The notes: generated by a model not told the origin, from the letters alone. Shown: positions 35,845-45,161, counted from the first letter of the stretch. The stretch: DNA of 64,000 nucleotides from Hymenobacter sp. HSC-4F20 (GCF_019599275.1 NZ_JAHZTD010000001.1:1674001-1738000), one strand, 5' to 3'. Numbers and translations are program-made.

Positions 35845-36303
35845 TCACTCATTCACTACCTCCCCATACATCGGCACTTCCAGCAGCCGCTCGTTGGTGC
35901 GCGCTTCGAAGTTTACCCGCCAGCAAAAGTGGCTGAGGCCATTGGAGAGCAGTAGCAGCGGGGCGCCAATCGTTTGGTTATAGGTGGCGGCCTGGAGCGC
36001 CACAGCCGCGGTAATGGGCACGGAAGGGGCTTTGCACTCTACCAGCAGCAAGGGTTTGCCGGTAGCGTCCAGTGCCACTAGGTCGGTGCGCTTTTGGCGT
36101 TGGTTGTAGCGGTGGCCTCGCTCCAGGCTCAGCAGGCCCTTGGGGTAGCCCCGGTGGTTAATCAGGTAATGTACTACGTGCTGGCGCACCCATTCCTCGG
36201 GCGTGAGCACCACGTTGCGGCGGCGCAGAACGTCCCAGATTAGCAAATTTTCGCTGGATTTTGTAACTTTGTACTCGAAAGGCGGCAGGTTCAACTCTTG
36301 CAT
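35845..36303 (-). CDS. HsdR N-terminal-like (PD-(D/E)XK) small protein
   Basis: A 152-residue protein resembling the type I restriction enzyme R N-terminal domain family (HSDR_N_2). It shows the predicted nuclease core RTDLVALDATGKPLLLVECKAP (Asp and the E-C-K triad) and a helical N-terminus with TPEEWVRQHVVHYLI. It has no helicase or other restriction partners nearby; such stand-alone proteins are widespread in Bacteroidota and of unknown role. The ATG at 36303 is preferred over a TTG at 36312. TACCTTTG on the minus strand at 36310-36317 would place transcription start at or just before that ATG, suggesting a nearly leaderless mRNA. Its last codons form GTGAATGAGTGA, also seen in the rnpB insert. 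Confidence 0.7.
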   Translation of the reverse strand: MQELNLPPFEYKVTKSSENLLIWDVLRRRNVVLTPEEWVRQHVVHYLINHRGYPKGLLSLERGHRYNQRQKRTDLVALDATGKPLLLVECKAPSVPITAAVALQAATYNQTIGAPLLLLSNGLSHFCWRVNFEARTNERLLEVPMYGEVVNE

Positions 36304-36309
36304 CACCTC

Positions 36310-36317
36310 CAAAGGTA
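36310..36317 (-). promoter_or_regulatory. -7 promoter box of the HsdR-N-like gene
   Basis: TACCTTTG on the minus strand matches TAnnTTTG and ends 7 bases before the ATG at 36303, so the transcript would be nearly leaderless. The match could be chance. Confidence 0.35.
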
Positions 36318-36490
36318 CGGCCCTGGGTTTTCACTCCCGCTTTTCGCCCCGTACCGTCGCACCCCTTTTTGCGGGTTCCGACGGTTTTTTTGTACCCCAA
36401 TTTTCCGGCTGTGCGTAGTCGGCAACGGCCCTTCTGCTGCTGCCACCACCAGCGCAGCCCACCTGACGCAACACATATTTACCATACCCT

Positions 36491-37264
36491 ATGAAGACCA
36501 AATCCGACATTGTTGAGAACTGGCTGCCCCGCTACACTGGCGTACCCCTGGATGAGTTTGGCCAGTACATTCTGCTGACCAACTTTATCAACTACGTGCA
36601 TATGTTTGCCGAGCAGTTCGGCGTGCAGGTACGCGGCCTAGATAAGCCCATGCAAACCGCTACGGCCAACGGCATCACCATTATCAACTTTGGTATGGGC
36701 TCCCCCATGGCGGCCACTGTCATGGACCTGCTCTCGGCTGTTAAGCCCAAAGCGGCGCTGTTTCTGGGCAAATGCGGAGGCCTGAAAAACAAAACCAAAC
36801 TCGGCGACCTGATTCTGCCCATCGCGGCTATTCGCGGCGAGGGTACGTCGGATGACTACCTGCCCGCCGAAATTCCGGCCCTGCCGTCCTTCCGCCTGCA
36901 GCGCGCCGTGTCTTCCATGATCAAGAAGCACGAGAAAGACTACTGGACCGGCACGGTGTACACCACCAACCGCCGCGTGTGGGAGCACGACGAGAATTTC
37001 AAGGAGTACCTGCGTCAGATCCGGGCCATGGCCGTGGATATGGAAACGGCTACCATCTTCACCGTGGGCTTCGTGAACGAAATACCACACGGCGCCCTGC
37101 TGCTGGTATCCGACAACCCCATGACGCCCGAAGGCGTGAAAACCTCGGAAAGCGACAAAAAAGTAACCGCCGATTTCGTGAACTCGCACCTGCAAATTGG
37201 CATCGAGTCCTTGCTGGAGCTGAAAAACTCCGGCGAATCGGTGAAGCACATGCGCTTCGAGTAA
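36491..37264 (+). CDS. amn: AMP nucleosidase
   Basis: A 257-residue enzyme of the PNP/UDP family that splits AMP into adenine and ribose 5-phosphate, in the cytoplasm. It is the short Bacteroidota form, lacking the N-terminal domain of the E. coli enzyme. Visible traits are MKTKSDIVENWLPRYTGVPL at the start, the phosphate-binding IINFGMGSPMAATVMDLL, ALFLGKCGGLKNKTKLGDLILP, and the C-terminal nucleoside-binding MAVDMETATIF followed by LLVSDNPMTPEGVKT. It is divergent from the HsdR-N-like gene and is followed by a terminator. Confidence 0.93.
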   Translation: MKTKSDIVENWLPRYTGVPLDEFGQYILLTNFINYVHMFAEQFGVQVRGLDKPMQTATANGITIINFGMGSPMAATVMDLLSAVKPKAALFLGKCGGLKNKTKLGDLILPIAAIRGEGTSDDYLPAEIPALPSFRLQRAVSSMIKKHEKDYWTGTVYTTNRRVWEHDENFKEYLRQIRAMAVDMETATIFTVGFVNEIPHGALLLVSDNPMTPEGVKTSESDKKVTADFVNSHLQIGIESLLELKNSGESVKHMRFE

Positions 37265-37285
37265 GCGGTTTCGCTACTCTCCGAG

Positions 37286-37318
37286 AAGCCCCAATGCCTG
37301 CTTCGGGCATTGGGGCTT
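37286..37318 (+). terminator. terminator after amn
   Basis: AAGCCCCAATGCC (37286-37298) pairs with GGCATTGGGGCTT (37306-37318) and is followed by TTCTTTT. Confidence 0.8.
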
Positions 37319-37602
37319 TTCTTTTGTGCACACCCCGGTGGCTATACGCCTCCTGCTGCGCTTGTCGAGCATTCCACCTTTTGGCTACTCCCCGAGGGTA
37401 GCAACGAGAACCGCGCCATAGCTTAGAACTTACTCCTGGGCTAGTGACTACACGCGGTGGTAAAGATGCTGCATGAAACAAACTCAGCAGGACATTCTGT
37501 GTACGCGCTCTGCTGACTGCCCAACATTAGAAATTCTGCCTCAACTTGCAGCCTGCGGCGGACTAACCCCGGCTCTGCCTCACCACAACCACTCCCCAAT
37601 AT
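37319..37602. other. intergenic region before the amidohydrolase
   Basis: No gene is supported here. Open frames in this stretch are shadows that run into amn or the amidohydrolase. It presumably carries the amidohydrolase promoter, but no clear -7 box was found. Confidence 0.4.
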
Positions 37603-39261
37603 ATGACCTTACGTTTCCGCCCGTTGCTGGCATTGCCCCTGCTGCTTGGGGGCTTCACGGCCTGCCAGACTACCTCCCGCCAGGCCGCCGATGTGCTGGT
37701 GTACAATGCCACCGTATACACCGTCGATTCGGCCTTCAGCAAGGCTCAGGCGTTTGCCGTGAAGGATGGCAAGTTTGTGGGGGTAGGCACGGCGGACGAG
37801 CTGCGCGGAAAGTTTCAGGCCGAGCAGGAGGTAGACGCGAAAGGTCAATTTATCTACCCCGGTTTTTATGATGCCCACTGCCACTTCTACCGGTACGCCC
37901 TGGGCCTGCGCGACGCTGACTTAGTAGGTACCGGCTCCTGGAAAGAGGTAGTGCAAAAACTGCAGCAGCAGCGCCAGCAGTACCCCCAGGCGGCCTGGCT
38001 CACGGGCCGCGGCTGGGACCAAAACGACTGGCCCGGCAAGCAGTTCCCGACCAAGGATACCCTGGACGCCCTGTTCCCGAACACGCCGGTTTTCATCACG
38101 CGGGTCGATGGGCATGCGGCCCTCGTCAACCAGAAAGCCTTGGACCTGGCCGGCGTTACGGCCCGCACGCCCATCAGCGGCGGTACCATCACGAAAGATG
38201 CCACGGGCAAGCTCACGGGGTTGCTGGTAGATAATGCCGTGCGCCTGGTGTCGGGCAAGATTCCGGAGCCTACGGCCGCGGAGGCCGAAGTGGCCCTGCT
38301 GGATGCCCAGAAACGCTGTGTGGCCGTGGGTCTTACCAGCATGGCCGATGCCGGCCTGGAAAAAGCCAACGTAGACCGCATTGATGCCCTGCAACAGCAA
38401 GGAAAGCTGAAGGTGCGCCTCTACACCATGCTCGCGCCCACTAAGGAAAACAAGGACTACTACCTCAAAAACGGCCCCGTATTCAAAGACAGGCTCACGG
38501 TGTGCTCCTTTAAGGTGTACGCCGACGGAGCCCTGGGCTCCCGCGGGGCCTGCCTGATCCATCCGTACTCCGACCGGCCGAAGGAAACGGGCTTTCTGCT
38601 TTCCTCCGTAGCCGATTTCCGCAAGCTGGCAAAAGAGCTGGCGGCCAGCAAGTTTCAAATGAACACCCACGCCATTGGGGACTCCAGCAACCGCCTGCTG
38701 CTGGATATTTACGGTGAGGCGTTGCAAGGCCAGAAGGACCGGCGCTGGCGCATCGAGCATGCGCAGGTAGTAAGCCAAGAAGATGTAGCCAAGTTTGGGC
38801 AGTACGGCATTGTGCCCTCGGTGCAGCCCACTCACGCTACCTCCGATATGTACTGGGCCGGGGAGCGACTGGGTGCTGAGCGCCTCAAAACCGCCTACGC
38901 TTTCAACGACCTGCGCAAGCAATACGGGCAGGTAGCGCTGGGCTCCGATTTTCCGGTGGAAGACATTAATCCTCTCTTCGGCTTTCACAGCGCCGTAGCC
39001 CGCCAGGATGCCAAGAACTACCCCGCCCAGGGCTTCCAAATGGAAAACGCCCTGAGCCGCGAAGATGCCCTGCGGGGCATGACCACCTGGGCCGCCCACG
39101 CCGCCTTCGAGGAAAAGCAGAAGGGTAGCATCCGCCCCGGCATGGCTGCCGATTTTGTCATCCTCGACACCGACTTGCTGCAAGCACCCAAGGAAAAGCT
39201 GCGCGGAGCCAAAGTGCAGCAAACCTGGATTGCGGGCGAGCAAGTTTTCGGCGGAAAATAA
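37603..39261 (+). CDS. lipoprotein amidohydrolase, YtcJ-like (amidohydrolase family 3)
   Basis: A 552-residue metal-dependent hydrolase. A lipoprotein signal ends at FTAC (Cys21). The start of the beta sandwich (DVLVYNATVYTVDSAFSKAQ) is followed by the metal motif FYDAHCHF (HxH), an insertion with GRGWDQNDWPGK typical of YtcJ-type amidohydrolases, SMADAGLEKANV, FKVYADGALGSRGA, MNTHAIGDSSNRLLLD, IEHAQVV, and the late LGSDFPVEDINPL with the metal Asp. The final strand is IRPGMAADFVILDTDLL. The natural substrate is unknown; members of this family cleave amides or cyclic amides. It is probably anchored to the periplasmic face of a membrane. Confidence 0.88.
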   Translation: MTLRFRPLLALPLLLGGFTACQTTSRQAADVLVYNATVYTVDSAFSKAQAFAVKDGKFVGVGTADELRGKFQAEQEVDAKGQFIYPGFYDAHCHFYRYALGLRDADLVGTGSWKEVVQKLQQQRQQYPQAAWLTGRGWDQNDWPGKQFPTKDTLDALFPNTPVFITRVDGHAALVNQKALDLAGVTARTPISGGTITKDATGKLTGLLVDNAVRLVSGKIPEPTAAEAEVALLDAQKRCVAVGLTSMADAGLEKANVDRIDALQQQGKLKVRLYTMLAPTKENKDYYLKNGPVFKDRLTVCSFKVYADGALGSRGACLIHPYSDRPKETGFLLSSVADFRKLAKELAASKFQMNTHAIGDSSNRLLLDIYGEALQGQKDRRWRIEHAQVVSQEDVAKFGQYGIVPSVQPTHATSDMYWAGERLGAERLKTAYAFNDLRKQYGQVALGSDFPVEDINPLFGFHSAVARQDAKNYPAQGFQMENALSREDALRGMTTWAAHAAFEEKQKGSIRPGMAADFVILDTDLLQAPKEKLRGAKVQQTWIAGEQVFGGK

Positions 39262-39281
39262 AAGTAGCGCTAAACAAAACG

Positions 39282-39318
39282 AAAAGCCCGTTTTCCTGAC
39301 GCTGGAAAACGGGCTTTT
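39282..39318. terminator. bidirectional terminator between amidohydrolase and DinB genes
   Basis: AAAAGCCCGTTTTCC (39282-39296) pairs perfectly with GGAAAACGGGCTTTT (39304-39318), flanked by A and T runs. Confidence 0.8.
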
Positions 39319-39339
39319 TTGGGTTTGCTTTACAGCTGG

Positions 39340-39855
39340 CTACCGCTGCGGAGCTTCGTCGGCGGAGCCGCCGTAGATAGCGGGAACGGGAATATCCAGC
39401 AAGCGCAGATACACCGAGAGCTGGCCGCGGTGATGAATCAGGTGATTGAGCACCATCACGCGGGCTACAGCCGCGCGGGGCATGCTCATCAGCACCTGCT
39501 CGCCCCGCTGCAACGACCAGGAACCATAGAATGTAGCATCGTCTACCTGGCCCAGGGCTTTATGAATATTCTCTCCATTCACGTCGAAGCGGCGCAGCAC
39601 TTCGTCTGTGGTAGTTGGCGAATCGGGCATGGTTACCGTCAGGAGGTCGGTGGCCGGGCCTTGCAACGACATTTCCAGGAAACCCACCAAGTTGGCTATG
39701 TGCGAAGCCAGCGTGCCCAGCTTCATAGACTTAGGATGAGGCTGCCAAGCAAACTGCTCCGTAGGAATGCGCTCCAGCAGCCGGCGGGTTAGCTTCAGTT
39801 CTTGTTGGAGCTCCTGGCTTAGCGCTGCTTGCAGGGTAGGCTGGGTGTCGGTCAT
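39340..39855 (-). CDS. DinB family four-helix protein
   Basis: A 171-residue DinB/YfiT-like four-helix bundle protein. The ATG at 39855 begins MTDTQPTLQAALSQELQQEL; 12 more upstream in-frame residues do not match the family. Features of the fold are FAWQPHPKSMKLGTLASHIANL with the first metal His, and VLNHLIHHRGQLSVYLRLL with the paired His residues near the C-terminus. Such proteins act as thiol-dependent transferases or remain uncharacterised. It is convergent with the amidohydrolase gene, and a terminator of the MFS gene lies upstream. Confidence 0.85.
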   Translation of the reverse strand: MTDTQPTLQAALSQELQQELKLTRRLLERIPTEQFAWQPHPKSMKLGTLASHIANLVGFLEMSLQGPATDLLTVTMPDSPTTTDEVLRRFDVNGENIHKALGQVDDATFYGSWSLQRGEQVLMSMPRAAVARVMVLNHLIHHRGQLSVYLRLLDIPVPAIYGGSADEAPQR

Positions 39856-39935
39856 GTTGGTTGAGCTAGAAAGTAAGAAAACGTGCGCCACAGTAACCGC
39901 TACGCCTTTGAATAGTTAAGGTCTTGAGCAAAAGA

Positions 39936-39966
39936 AAACCCTCACCAGATTATCCGGCGAGGGTTT
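39936..39966 (-). terminator. terminator after the UMF1 transporter gene
   Basis: AAACCCTC (39936-39943) pairs with GAGGGTTT (39959-39966), extended inward by CC/GG, with T-rich sequence downstream on the minus strand. Confidence 0.6.
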
Positions 39967-39988
39967 CTTGGCTCTGATGGGCAGGTAG

Positions 39989-41446
39989 CTACCGGGCCGA
40001 GGCCGGCATGCCCACGTTGGGAGTAGCAGGCGGCGGACCTAGCGGTGCAGCTCCCGTAGTTGAGGCGTCGCGTAGCTTTTTGCCGCGCAGAGTTAGCAGG
40101 AAAAGCAGGCCCAGGATGAAGAATACAATGAGGGCCAGAATACTGTAGCGCATGTTGCCATCCATCATCTGAGAAATGCCCCCGAATACTACTAGCCCAA
40201 TTACAATTCCTACCTTTTCAGTTACATCGAAAAAGCTGAAGTACGCGGCAGGATTAGGCGTATTCTCCGGAATAATTTTGGAATAGGTCGAGCGGGAAAG
40301 GCTTTGCACGGCTCCCATTGTGAGGCCAATAACGGCAGCCAGCGCATAGAACGACCAGCCAGCTTGCACAAAGTAGCCAGCTATGCAAATCAGCATCCAG
40401 ATAAAGACGGCCCAGCTTAAGGCCCGCGTGTTGCCAATGCGTTCCGAAAGCTTAGAGAAAAGATAAGCCCCTAGGATACCAACCAGTTGCAGCAACAGAA
40501 TGGTAAAAATCAGGGCCGACGTTTCCAGGTGTAACTCTTCATCACCGAACAGGGTAGCCACGTACATCACGGTTTGTACGCCCATATTATAGGTGAAATA
40601 GGCCAGCAGAAACCGTTTTAAGTTTGGTTGGGCCTTGAGTTCATTCCAGACTTTTGCCAGTTCCCGGAAGCCGTTCAATAACCAGCCGGATTCAGTAGCC
40701 GCTCCGGCCGGCCGCCCAGGATCAGCGGGAAGGGTGAAGAACGGAATCTGTGCAAAGCCAGCCCACCAAATGCCGGTTAGCAGGAAACTTAGGCGGGTGG
40801 CTTCCCCTACGCTCAGACCGAACATAGCTACGCCCTTAGGTCCACCCAGCAGCTCCGGTCCCTGAATCAGGGCCAGGCAGATAATCAAGAGTAGCACAGA
40901 CCCGATGTAGCCCATAGAGAAGCCACGCGCCGACAGGGAGTCAAACTTTTCTTCTGAGGAAATAACCGGCAAGTAGGAGTTGTAAAAGACAATGGAGCCT
41001 GAAAACCCGATGGTGGCCAGAATAAAAGTGAAGACGCCCAGGGTAAAAGTGCTGGCCTCAAAAAAGTACAGACCGGCACAAGCCGCGGCCCCGAGGTAGC
41101 AGAAAATTTGCAAAAACAGCTTTTTACGGCCAGAGTAATCAGCCAGGGACGTGAGCAGCGGGCTGATGAGAGCAATAATCAGGAAGGCAGCCGATACCGA
41201 ATAGTTTTGCAGCGAAGTGCCGGGAATGCTAAAGCCCAGGAAATCAACTGGCGTTTTACCGCTGTCGGTATGGGTCACTTCCTTAACGACACTAGACCAA
41301 TAAATTGGAAAGATAGAGCTGGTAATAACCAGTGGATACACCGAGTTGGCCCAGTCGTAGAACGTCCAGCCGCGGGTGATGCGCTTGTCGTCCTTGGGAA
41401 TGGTATCGAGGGAGGGGTCCGCCGTGGGGGCCGGGGTAGTGCTCAT
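39989..41446 (-). CDS. UMF1/Atg22-like MFS transporter
   Basis: A 485-residue inner-membrane transporter of the major facilitator superfamily, UMF1 (vacuole effluxer Atg22-like) branch. It has about 12 hydrophobic segments. Typical signatures are RGWTFYDWANSVYPLVI at the first helix, LISPLLTSLADYSGRKK in the loop between TM2 and TM3, FYNSYLPVIS, and AVQSLSRSTYSKIIPENTPN, which is diagnostic for this family. The C-terminal tail is Pro/Ala-rich and cytoplasmic. The substrate is unknown; yeast Atg22 exports amino acids. It appears monocistronic. Confidence 0.9.
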   Translation of the reverse strand: MSTTPAPTADPSLDTIPKDDKRITRGWTFYDWANSVYPLVITSSIFPIYWSSVVKEVTHTDSGKTPVDFLGFSIPGTSLQNYSVSAAFLIIALISPLLTSLADYSGRKKLFLQIFCYLGAAACAGLYFFEASTFTLGVFTFILATIGFSGSIVFYNSYLPVISSEEKFDSLSARGFSMGYIGSVLLLIICLALIQGPELLGGPKGVAMFGLSVGEATRLSFLLTGIWWAGFAQIPFFTLPADPGRPAGAATESGWLLNGFRELAKVWNELKAQPNLKRFLLAYFTYNMGVQTVMYVATLFGDEELHLETSALIFTILLLQLVGILGAYLFSKLSERIGNTRALSWAVFIWMLICIAGYFVQAGWSFYALAAVIGLTMGAVQSLSRSTYSKIIPENTPNPAAYFSFFDVTEKVGIVIGLVVFGGISQMMDGNMRYSILALIVFFILGLLFLLTLRGKKLRDASTTGAAPLGPPPATPNVGMPASAR

Positions 41447-41542
41447 ACGTAAGGAGGGCAGAGTGTGGTACCGGCCAAGATAACGGGATTTTATGGTTGC
41501 GGTTGCCAGCCCCAGTTTACCTCTACGTTTCCCTCTCGGCTC

Positions 41543-42136
41543 CTACTTGCTGCTGGCCAGCAAGGCCTGATACTGCTCTGGCGTATCCACATCAACGGCT
41601 CCGGCCGGAAAGGGTACGGTGGCCACTAGCTCCGGGTGGCGTTTCAAGAGTTGAGCAGCCCCGGCGGCCTCGGGTAACTGGCGCAGCAAGGGCACGGCCT
41701 CGGCCCCAAAAAGTACGGGCACTCCTTGCACGCCCCCGTATGCAGAGGCAACGATTGGCTGACGAGTTGCCGCCTGTGTTGCAACGAACTCCCGAAGCAA
41801 AGCCGGGGTTACGTGGGGCTGGTCGCAGAGCAGCACGATGATGCTGGTTGGGGAAGGCACTAGGGTATCTAGCATTGCCAAGCCACATTTCAACGACGCT
41901 CCCATCCCCAGTTGCCACGCGGCGCAATGCGCGGCCACCACTGGCAAGCCAACTAACTCGGGCAGCAACGCCTCGTGCTGAGCACCCGTCACGACGACTA
42001 CCGGGCTGCCCGCCGCCACTGCTACGGCCGTTTCTGCCGCCCGGCGCAGCAGAGTTTGGCCCTGATACCGCAGGAGTTGCTTAGGACGCCCAAGTCGGGT
42101 GGAAGCCCCGGCAGCAAGCAAAAGAACGGCGTGCAT
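41543..42136 (-). CDS. MocA-like molybdenum cofactor cytidylyltransferase
   Basis: A 197-residue nucleotidyltransferase. The MobA/MocA signature LLLAAGASTRLGRPKQLLRYQG lies at the N-terminus, with VVVVTGAQHE, GMGASLKCGL and the metal-binding LLCDQPHVTP motifs in the expected order, and VDVDTPEQYQALL near the end. MocA attaches CMP to molybdopterin to form the dinucleotide cofactor used by xanthine oxidase-family enzymes such as the PaoABC-like genes 3 kb away. It lies 9 bases downstream of xdhC on the same strand, so the two are probably one transcript. Confidence 0.88.
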   Translation of the reverse strand: MHAVLLLAAGASTRLGRPKQLLRYQGQTLLRRAAETAVAVAAGSPVVVVTGAQHEALLPELVGLPVVAAHCAAWQLGMGASLKCGLAMLDTLVPSPTSIIVLLCDQPHVTPALLREFVATQAATRQPIVASAYGGVQGVPVLFGAEAVPLLRQLPEAAGAAQLLKRHPELVATVPFPAGAVDVDTPEQYQALLASSK

Positions 42137-42145
42137 CTGCGGAAG

Positions 42146-43336
42146 CTACAAGCCGCACACGGCATCTACGCGGCCATCGGCCACCAATGGCCCGTCGGCG
42201 CGCAGGGGCGGATGAATGGGATGCGGAGAGTCGCGCAGGAACCCAGCCGGGCGGCCCGTAAGCACCGCCTGAATTTCGGCTATAACAGACAGGGCTATTT
42301 CCTCGGGGGTTTCAGCTCCCAGATTTAAGCCCACGGGGCTATGAATGCGGCCCTGCAGTTGCTCGGCGACATCGGGCGTCTGCTGGCGCAGGTCGTCGAG
42401 CAGCCGCTCGTACTTCTTGCGTGGTCCTAGCAGCCCAATGTAGGTGGTGCTGGCATCGGGCAGCAAATGACGCAGCACGGCCAGGTCGTAGTAATAGTTG
42501 TGGGTCATCAGCAGGGCGAAGCTGCCGTCGTATGGCTCGGTTTCCACCTGAGCCAGGGGTAGCACCCGCACCACGTCAGCCTCCGGAAAGCGGCTGGACT
42601 GCGCCTGAGCTGGGCGGCCATCTACTACCTGCACGCGCCAGCCCAGGCCCGCAGCCAGCCGCACCAGGGGTTGCACATCGTTGCCCGCTCCGTACACCGT
42701 GAGGCGCACCGGGGGCCGCAGAATTTCCAGACTTACCCGCACCGTGCCGGCCTGCACCGGGTAGTGGCGGGTGGCCGGCTGTCCGGCGGCCAGGGCAGCA
42801 CGGGCATCGGCCAGAATCTGCGGGTACAGCGCCGCCTGTTCCGGCAGAGTGCCTTGAGCGGTATGGTCGTGCGTGAGCAGCAGGCGCTGCCCTACCCCCA
42901 CTTCGGAGCTTGAACCAGCCACCCCAAACACTGTGGCTACTACAGCGGGTTTCTCTACCCCCTCGGCCCAGCGGCGCAGCAACTCCACGGGGTTATCAGA
43001 ATTTTGGAAATCAAGCGGTTCCAGTAGAATCTGCACGATGCCCTGGCAGCCCAGCGCGGCCCCAAACTGTAGGTCGTCATCAGGGTCGGTAGAGTCGTAG
43101 GTGACGACTGTGGGGCGGCCTTGCTGAATGGTACGGCGGGCCCGCTGGCGAGCATCGCCCTCCAGGCAGCCGCCGCTGATTGCGCCGGTGAGTTGTCCTT
43201 CGTCGGTTACCAGCATACGGGCGCCGGGTCGGCGGTAGGCCGAGCCGGCCACATCCACCACCGAGGCCAGAGCACAGGCCCGCCCGGCGGCGCGGTGTTC
43301 GTCATAGGCACGCAAGAGGCGCTGAAGTTCGGTCAT
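42146..43336 (-). CDS. XdhC-family molybdenum cofactor insertion chaperone
   Basis: A 396-residue XdhC/CoxI protein. The N-terminal XdhC_CoxI domain has ACALASVVDVAGSAYRRPGARM and AISGGCLEGDARQRA with the conserved Cys, then VTYDSTDPDDD and GLGCQGIV-like GAALGCQGIVQILLEP. The C-terminal Rossmann domain starts near VRLTVYGAGNDVQPLVRLA and has FALLMTHNYYYDLAVL, YIGLLGPRKKYERLLDDL and HSPVGLNLGAETPEEIALSVIAEI. Such proteins bind sulfurated Moco and insert it into molybdenum hydroxylases. It is upstream of mocA and close to the PaoABC-like operon, separated only by the S8 protease. Confidence 0.92.
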   Translation of the reverse strand: MTELQRLLRAYDEHRAAGRACALASVVDVAGSAYRRPGARMLVTDEGQLTGAISGGCLEGDARQRARRTIQQGRPTVVTYDSTDPDDDLQFGAALGCQGIVQILLEPLDFQNSDNPVELLRRWAEGVEKPAVVATVFGVAGSSSEVGVGQRLLLTHDHTAQGTLPEQAALYPQILADARAALAAGQPATRHYPVQAGTVRVSLEILRPPVRLTVYGAGNDVQPLVRLAAGLGWRVQVVDGRPAQAQSSRFPEADVVRVLPLAQVETEPYDGSFALLMTHNYYYDLAVLRHLLPDASTTYIGLLGPRKKYERLLDDLRQQTPDVAEQLQGRIHSPVGLNLGAETPEEIALSVIAEIQAVLTGRPAGFLRDSPHPIHPPLRADGPLVADGRVDAVCGL

Positions 43337-43658
43337 AAGTTAAGAGGGCCACCTGCTGCTTCGGACAAGCCGCCGCGAGGTGCAGAATGCAAATGCGAGA
43401 AATATCCAGCCTACCCGAAGGTATGCGGGCAGAGAAAATACGGGACAGGAGCCGGGTAAGTTGAAGGGTAGCCGTTTTAGTAGCTACTACCCGGAAAGCT
43501 CCCGCGGAACGAGGTGTACATACAACCACAAAGTCCAAGCGGAGTTTACGCATCTAAAATAGTCCATATTCTATGTGTAAAATTTTATTTATTCTCTTTT
43601 CAGTGCAAACATTCTACTTACCTCTGTGCAACTTAGACACTCATTAAACTTCTACTGC
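43337..43658. other. AT-rich intergenic region between xdhC and the S8 protease
   Basis: The right part of this 322-bp divergent region (about 43545-43625) is strikingly AT-rich for this genome, with TGTGTAAAATTTTATTTATT. It probably holds the protease promoter; TACCTCTG at about 43619 is one base from the -7 consensus. No gene was seen. Confidence 0.4.
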
Positions 43659-45161
43659 ATGTTAAAATCATCCTTTACGCTTCGCTCATTTTCACTCATG
43701 AGCCTGGGTCTGGTTTTGTTAGCTGGCTGCGCCAAAGAAGATATTAAAGTGGCTGAACCGGCCGCCAGCAGCCTCAGCAGCCAGGCCACCGCTACCAATG
43801 ATGCCGTAGTACGCCGGGGTCAGAATTACATCATCCTTTCCGCAACGGACGAATTGCCTGCTAACCTGGCCAGTCAAACGCAGGCTGCCAATGGCACTAT
43901 CACGCAGGAATTGCCGGGTGCTGGCCTGGCCCTGGCTACCTCCACTGACCCCAACTTTGCCGCTAAAGCAGCGCGCATCAGCGGCGTACGCTCCGTAATT
44001 CACGATTTCTCCTATCAAGGCTATACGCCTACCTCGCGCGAGACGGAAGCTGTAGCAGAGGCCGATAACACCAACCCCGCCAGCAGCGGCGACAACGACC
44101 GGTACTTCCCGCTGCAGTGGGGGCACACCGCTATTCAGGCTCCGGAAGCCTGGAACACCGGGGCCCGGGGCCAGGGTGCGCTGGTAGCCGTATTGGATGG
44201 CGGTTTTGATTTAACCCACCCCGACCTGAAGGCGAATATTGTGGGCGCGGCCTCATTTGTGCCCACCGAGAAGGCTCAGTTTGTGGGCGCGGGCTTCAGC
44301 CACGGCACCCACACGGCCGGCACCATTGCCGCCGTCGACAACAACATTGGCGTGATTGGGGTAGCCCCCGACGCCAAGCTGCTGCTGGTGAAAGTGCTGG
44401 CCGACGGCGGCTCGGGCTCGTTTTCCTGGATGATTCAGGGCATTTACTACGCCGTGTCCCAGAAGGCCGATGTCATTAACATGAGCCTGGGCGCTGCTAT
44501 TCCGCGCAACAGCAAGTTCCGCGACGACAACGGCACGCCGGAGAATACCTCCGATGATAAGTGGGTTAACGAAACCAAGGAAATTCAGGAGTTGCTGGTA
44601 GCCATCAACAAAGCCACTACCTACGCCACCAAACAGGGGGTAACGGTTATTGCCTCCGCGGGTAATGATGCCAACAACGGCCAGCGCGACCAGGACCTGG
44701 TGCACATTCCGTCGGGCGCGACCAACGTTATTTCGATTTCGGCTACCGGCCCCGAGGGTTGGGCGCTGAACCCGCTGGGTGTTAATCTGGACCGGGTGGC
44801 TTCCTACACTAACTACGGCACCTCCGACGTGACCTTCGCCGCCCCGGGCGGCGACGCTACCTACCCCGGCAACGACATCAGCACCGTAGCCGGTGTGCGC
44901 CAGTACACCTACGCCTTCGATATGGTGTTTAGCTGCAGCAGCCAGGGCCGCTACACCTGGTCGGCGGGTACGAGCATGGCCGGACCGCACGCCGCGGGCG
45001 TAGCCGCGCTAATCGTGGGCAAGAACGGAGGCCAGATGGACCCCACGCAGGTACGAGCCGCCCTGCGCGCCTCGGCCGACGACCTGGGCAAGCCCGGCCG
45101 TGACCCCTACTACGGCTACGGCCGCGTGAATGCCTACCGCGCCGTGTCGCAGGCGTTCTAA
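43659..45161 (+). CDS. subtilisin-like S8 serine protease, lipoprotein
   Basis: A 500-residue subtilase. The ATG at 43659 gives a lipoprotein signal with LLAGC (Cys24). An inhibitor-I9-like propeptide region follows (about residues 45-130). The peptidase domain has the catalytic Asp180 in VAVLDGGFDLTHPDL (DGG rather than the usual DTG), His215 in SHGTHTAGTIA, the oxyanion Asn in VIASAGNDAN and Ser439 in GTSMAGPHAAGVAAL. It should act on the outer surface or in the periplasm. It is the only plus-strand gene within the molybdenum hydroxylase region and is convergent with paoC, so it is probably unrelated to that system. Confidence 0.93.
   Translation: MLKSSFTLRSFSLMSLGLVLLAGCAKEDIKVAEPAASSLSSQATATNDAVVRRGQNYIILSATDELPANLASQTQAANGTITQELPGAGLALATSTDPNFAAKAARISGVRSVIHDFSYQGYTPTSRETEAVAEADNTNPASSGDNDRYFPLQWGHTAIQAPEAWNTGARGQGALVAVLDGGFDLTHPDLKANIVGAASFVPTEKAQFVGAGFSHGTHTAGTIAAVDNNIGVIGVAPDAKLLLVKVLADGGSGSFSWMIQGIYYAVSQKADVINMSLGAAIPRNSKFRDDNGTPENTSDDKWVNETKEIQELLVAINKATTYATKQGVTVIASAGNDANNGQRDQDLVHIPSGATNVISISATGPEGWALNPLGVNLDRVASYTNYGTSDVTFAAPGGDATYPGNDISTVAGVRQYTYAFDMVFSCSSQGRYTWSAGTSMAGPHAAGVAALIVGKNGGQMDPTQVRAALRASADDLGKPGRDPYYGYGRVNAYRAVSQAF

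Noticed and set aside
37921..39243. 440-codon open frame on the minus strand
   Set aside because: Shadow of the amidohydrolase gene.
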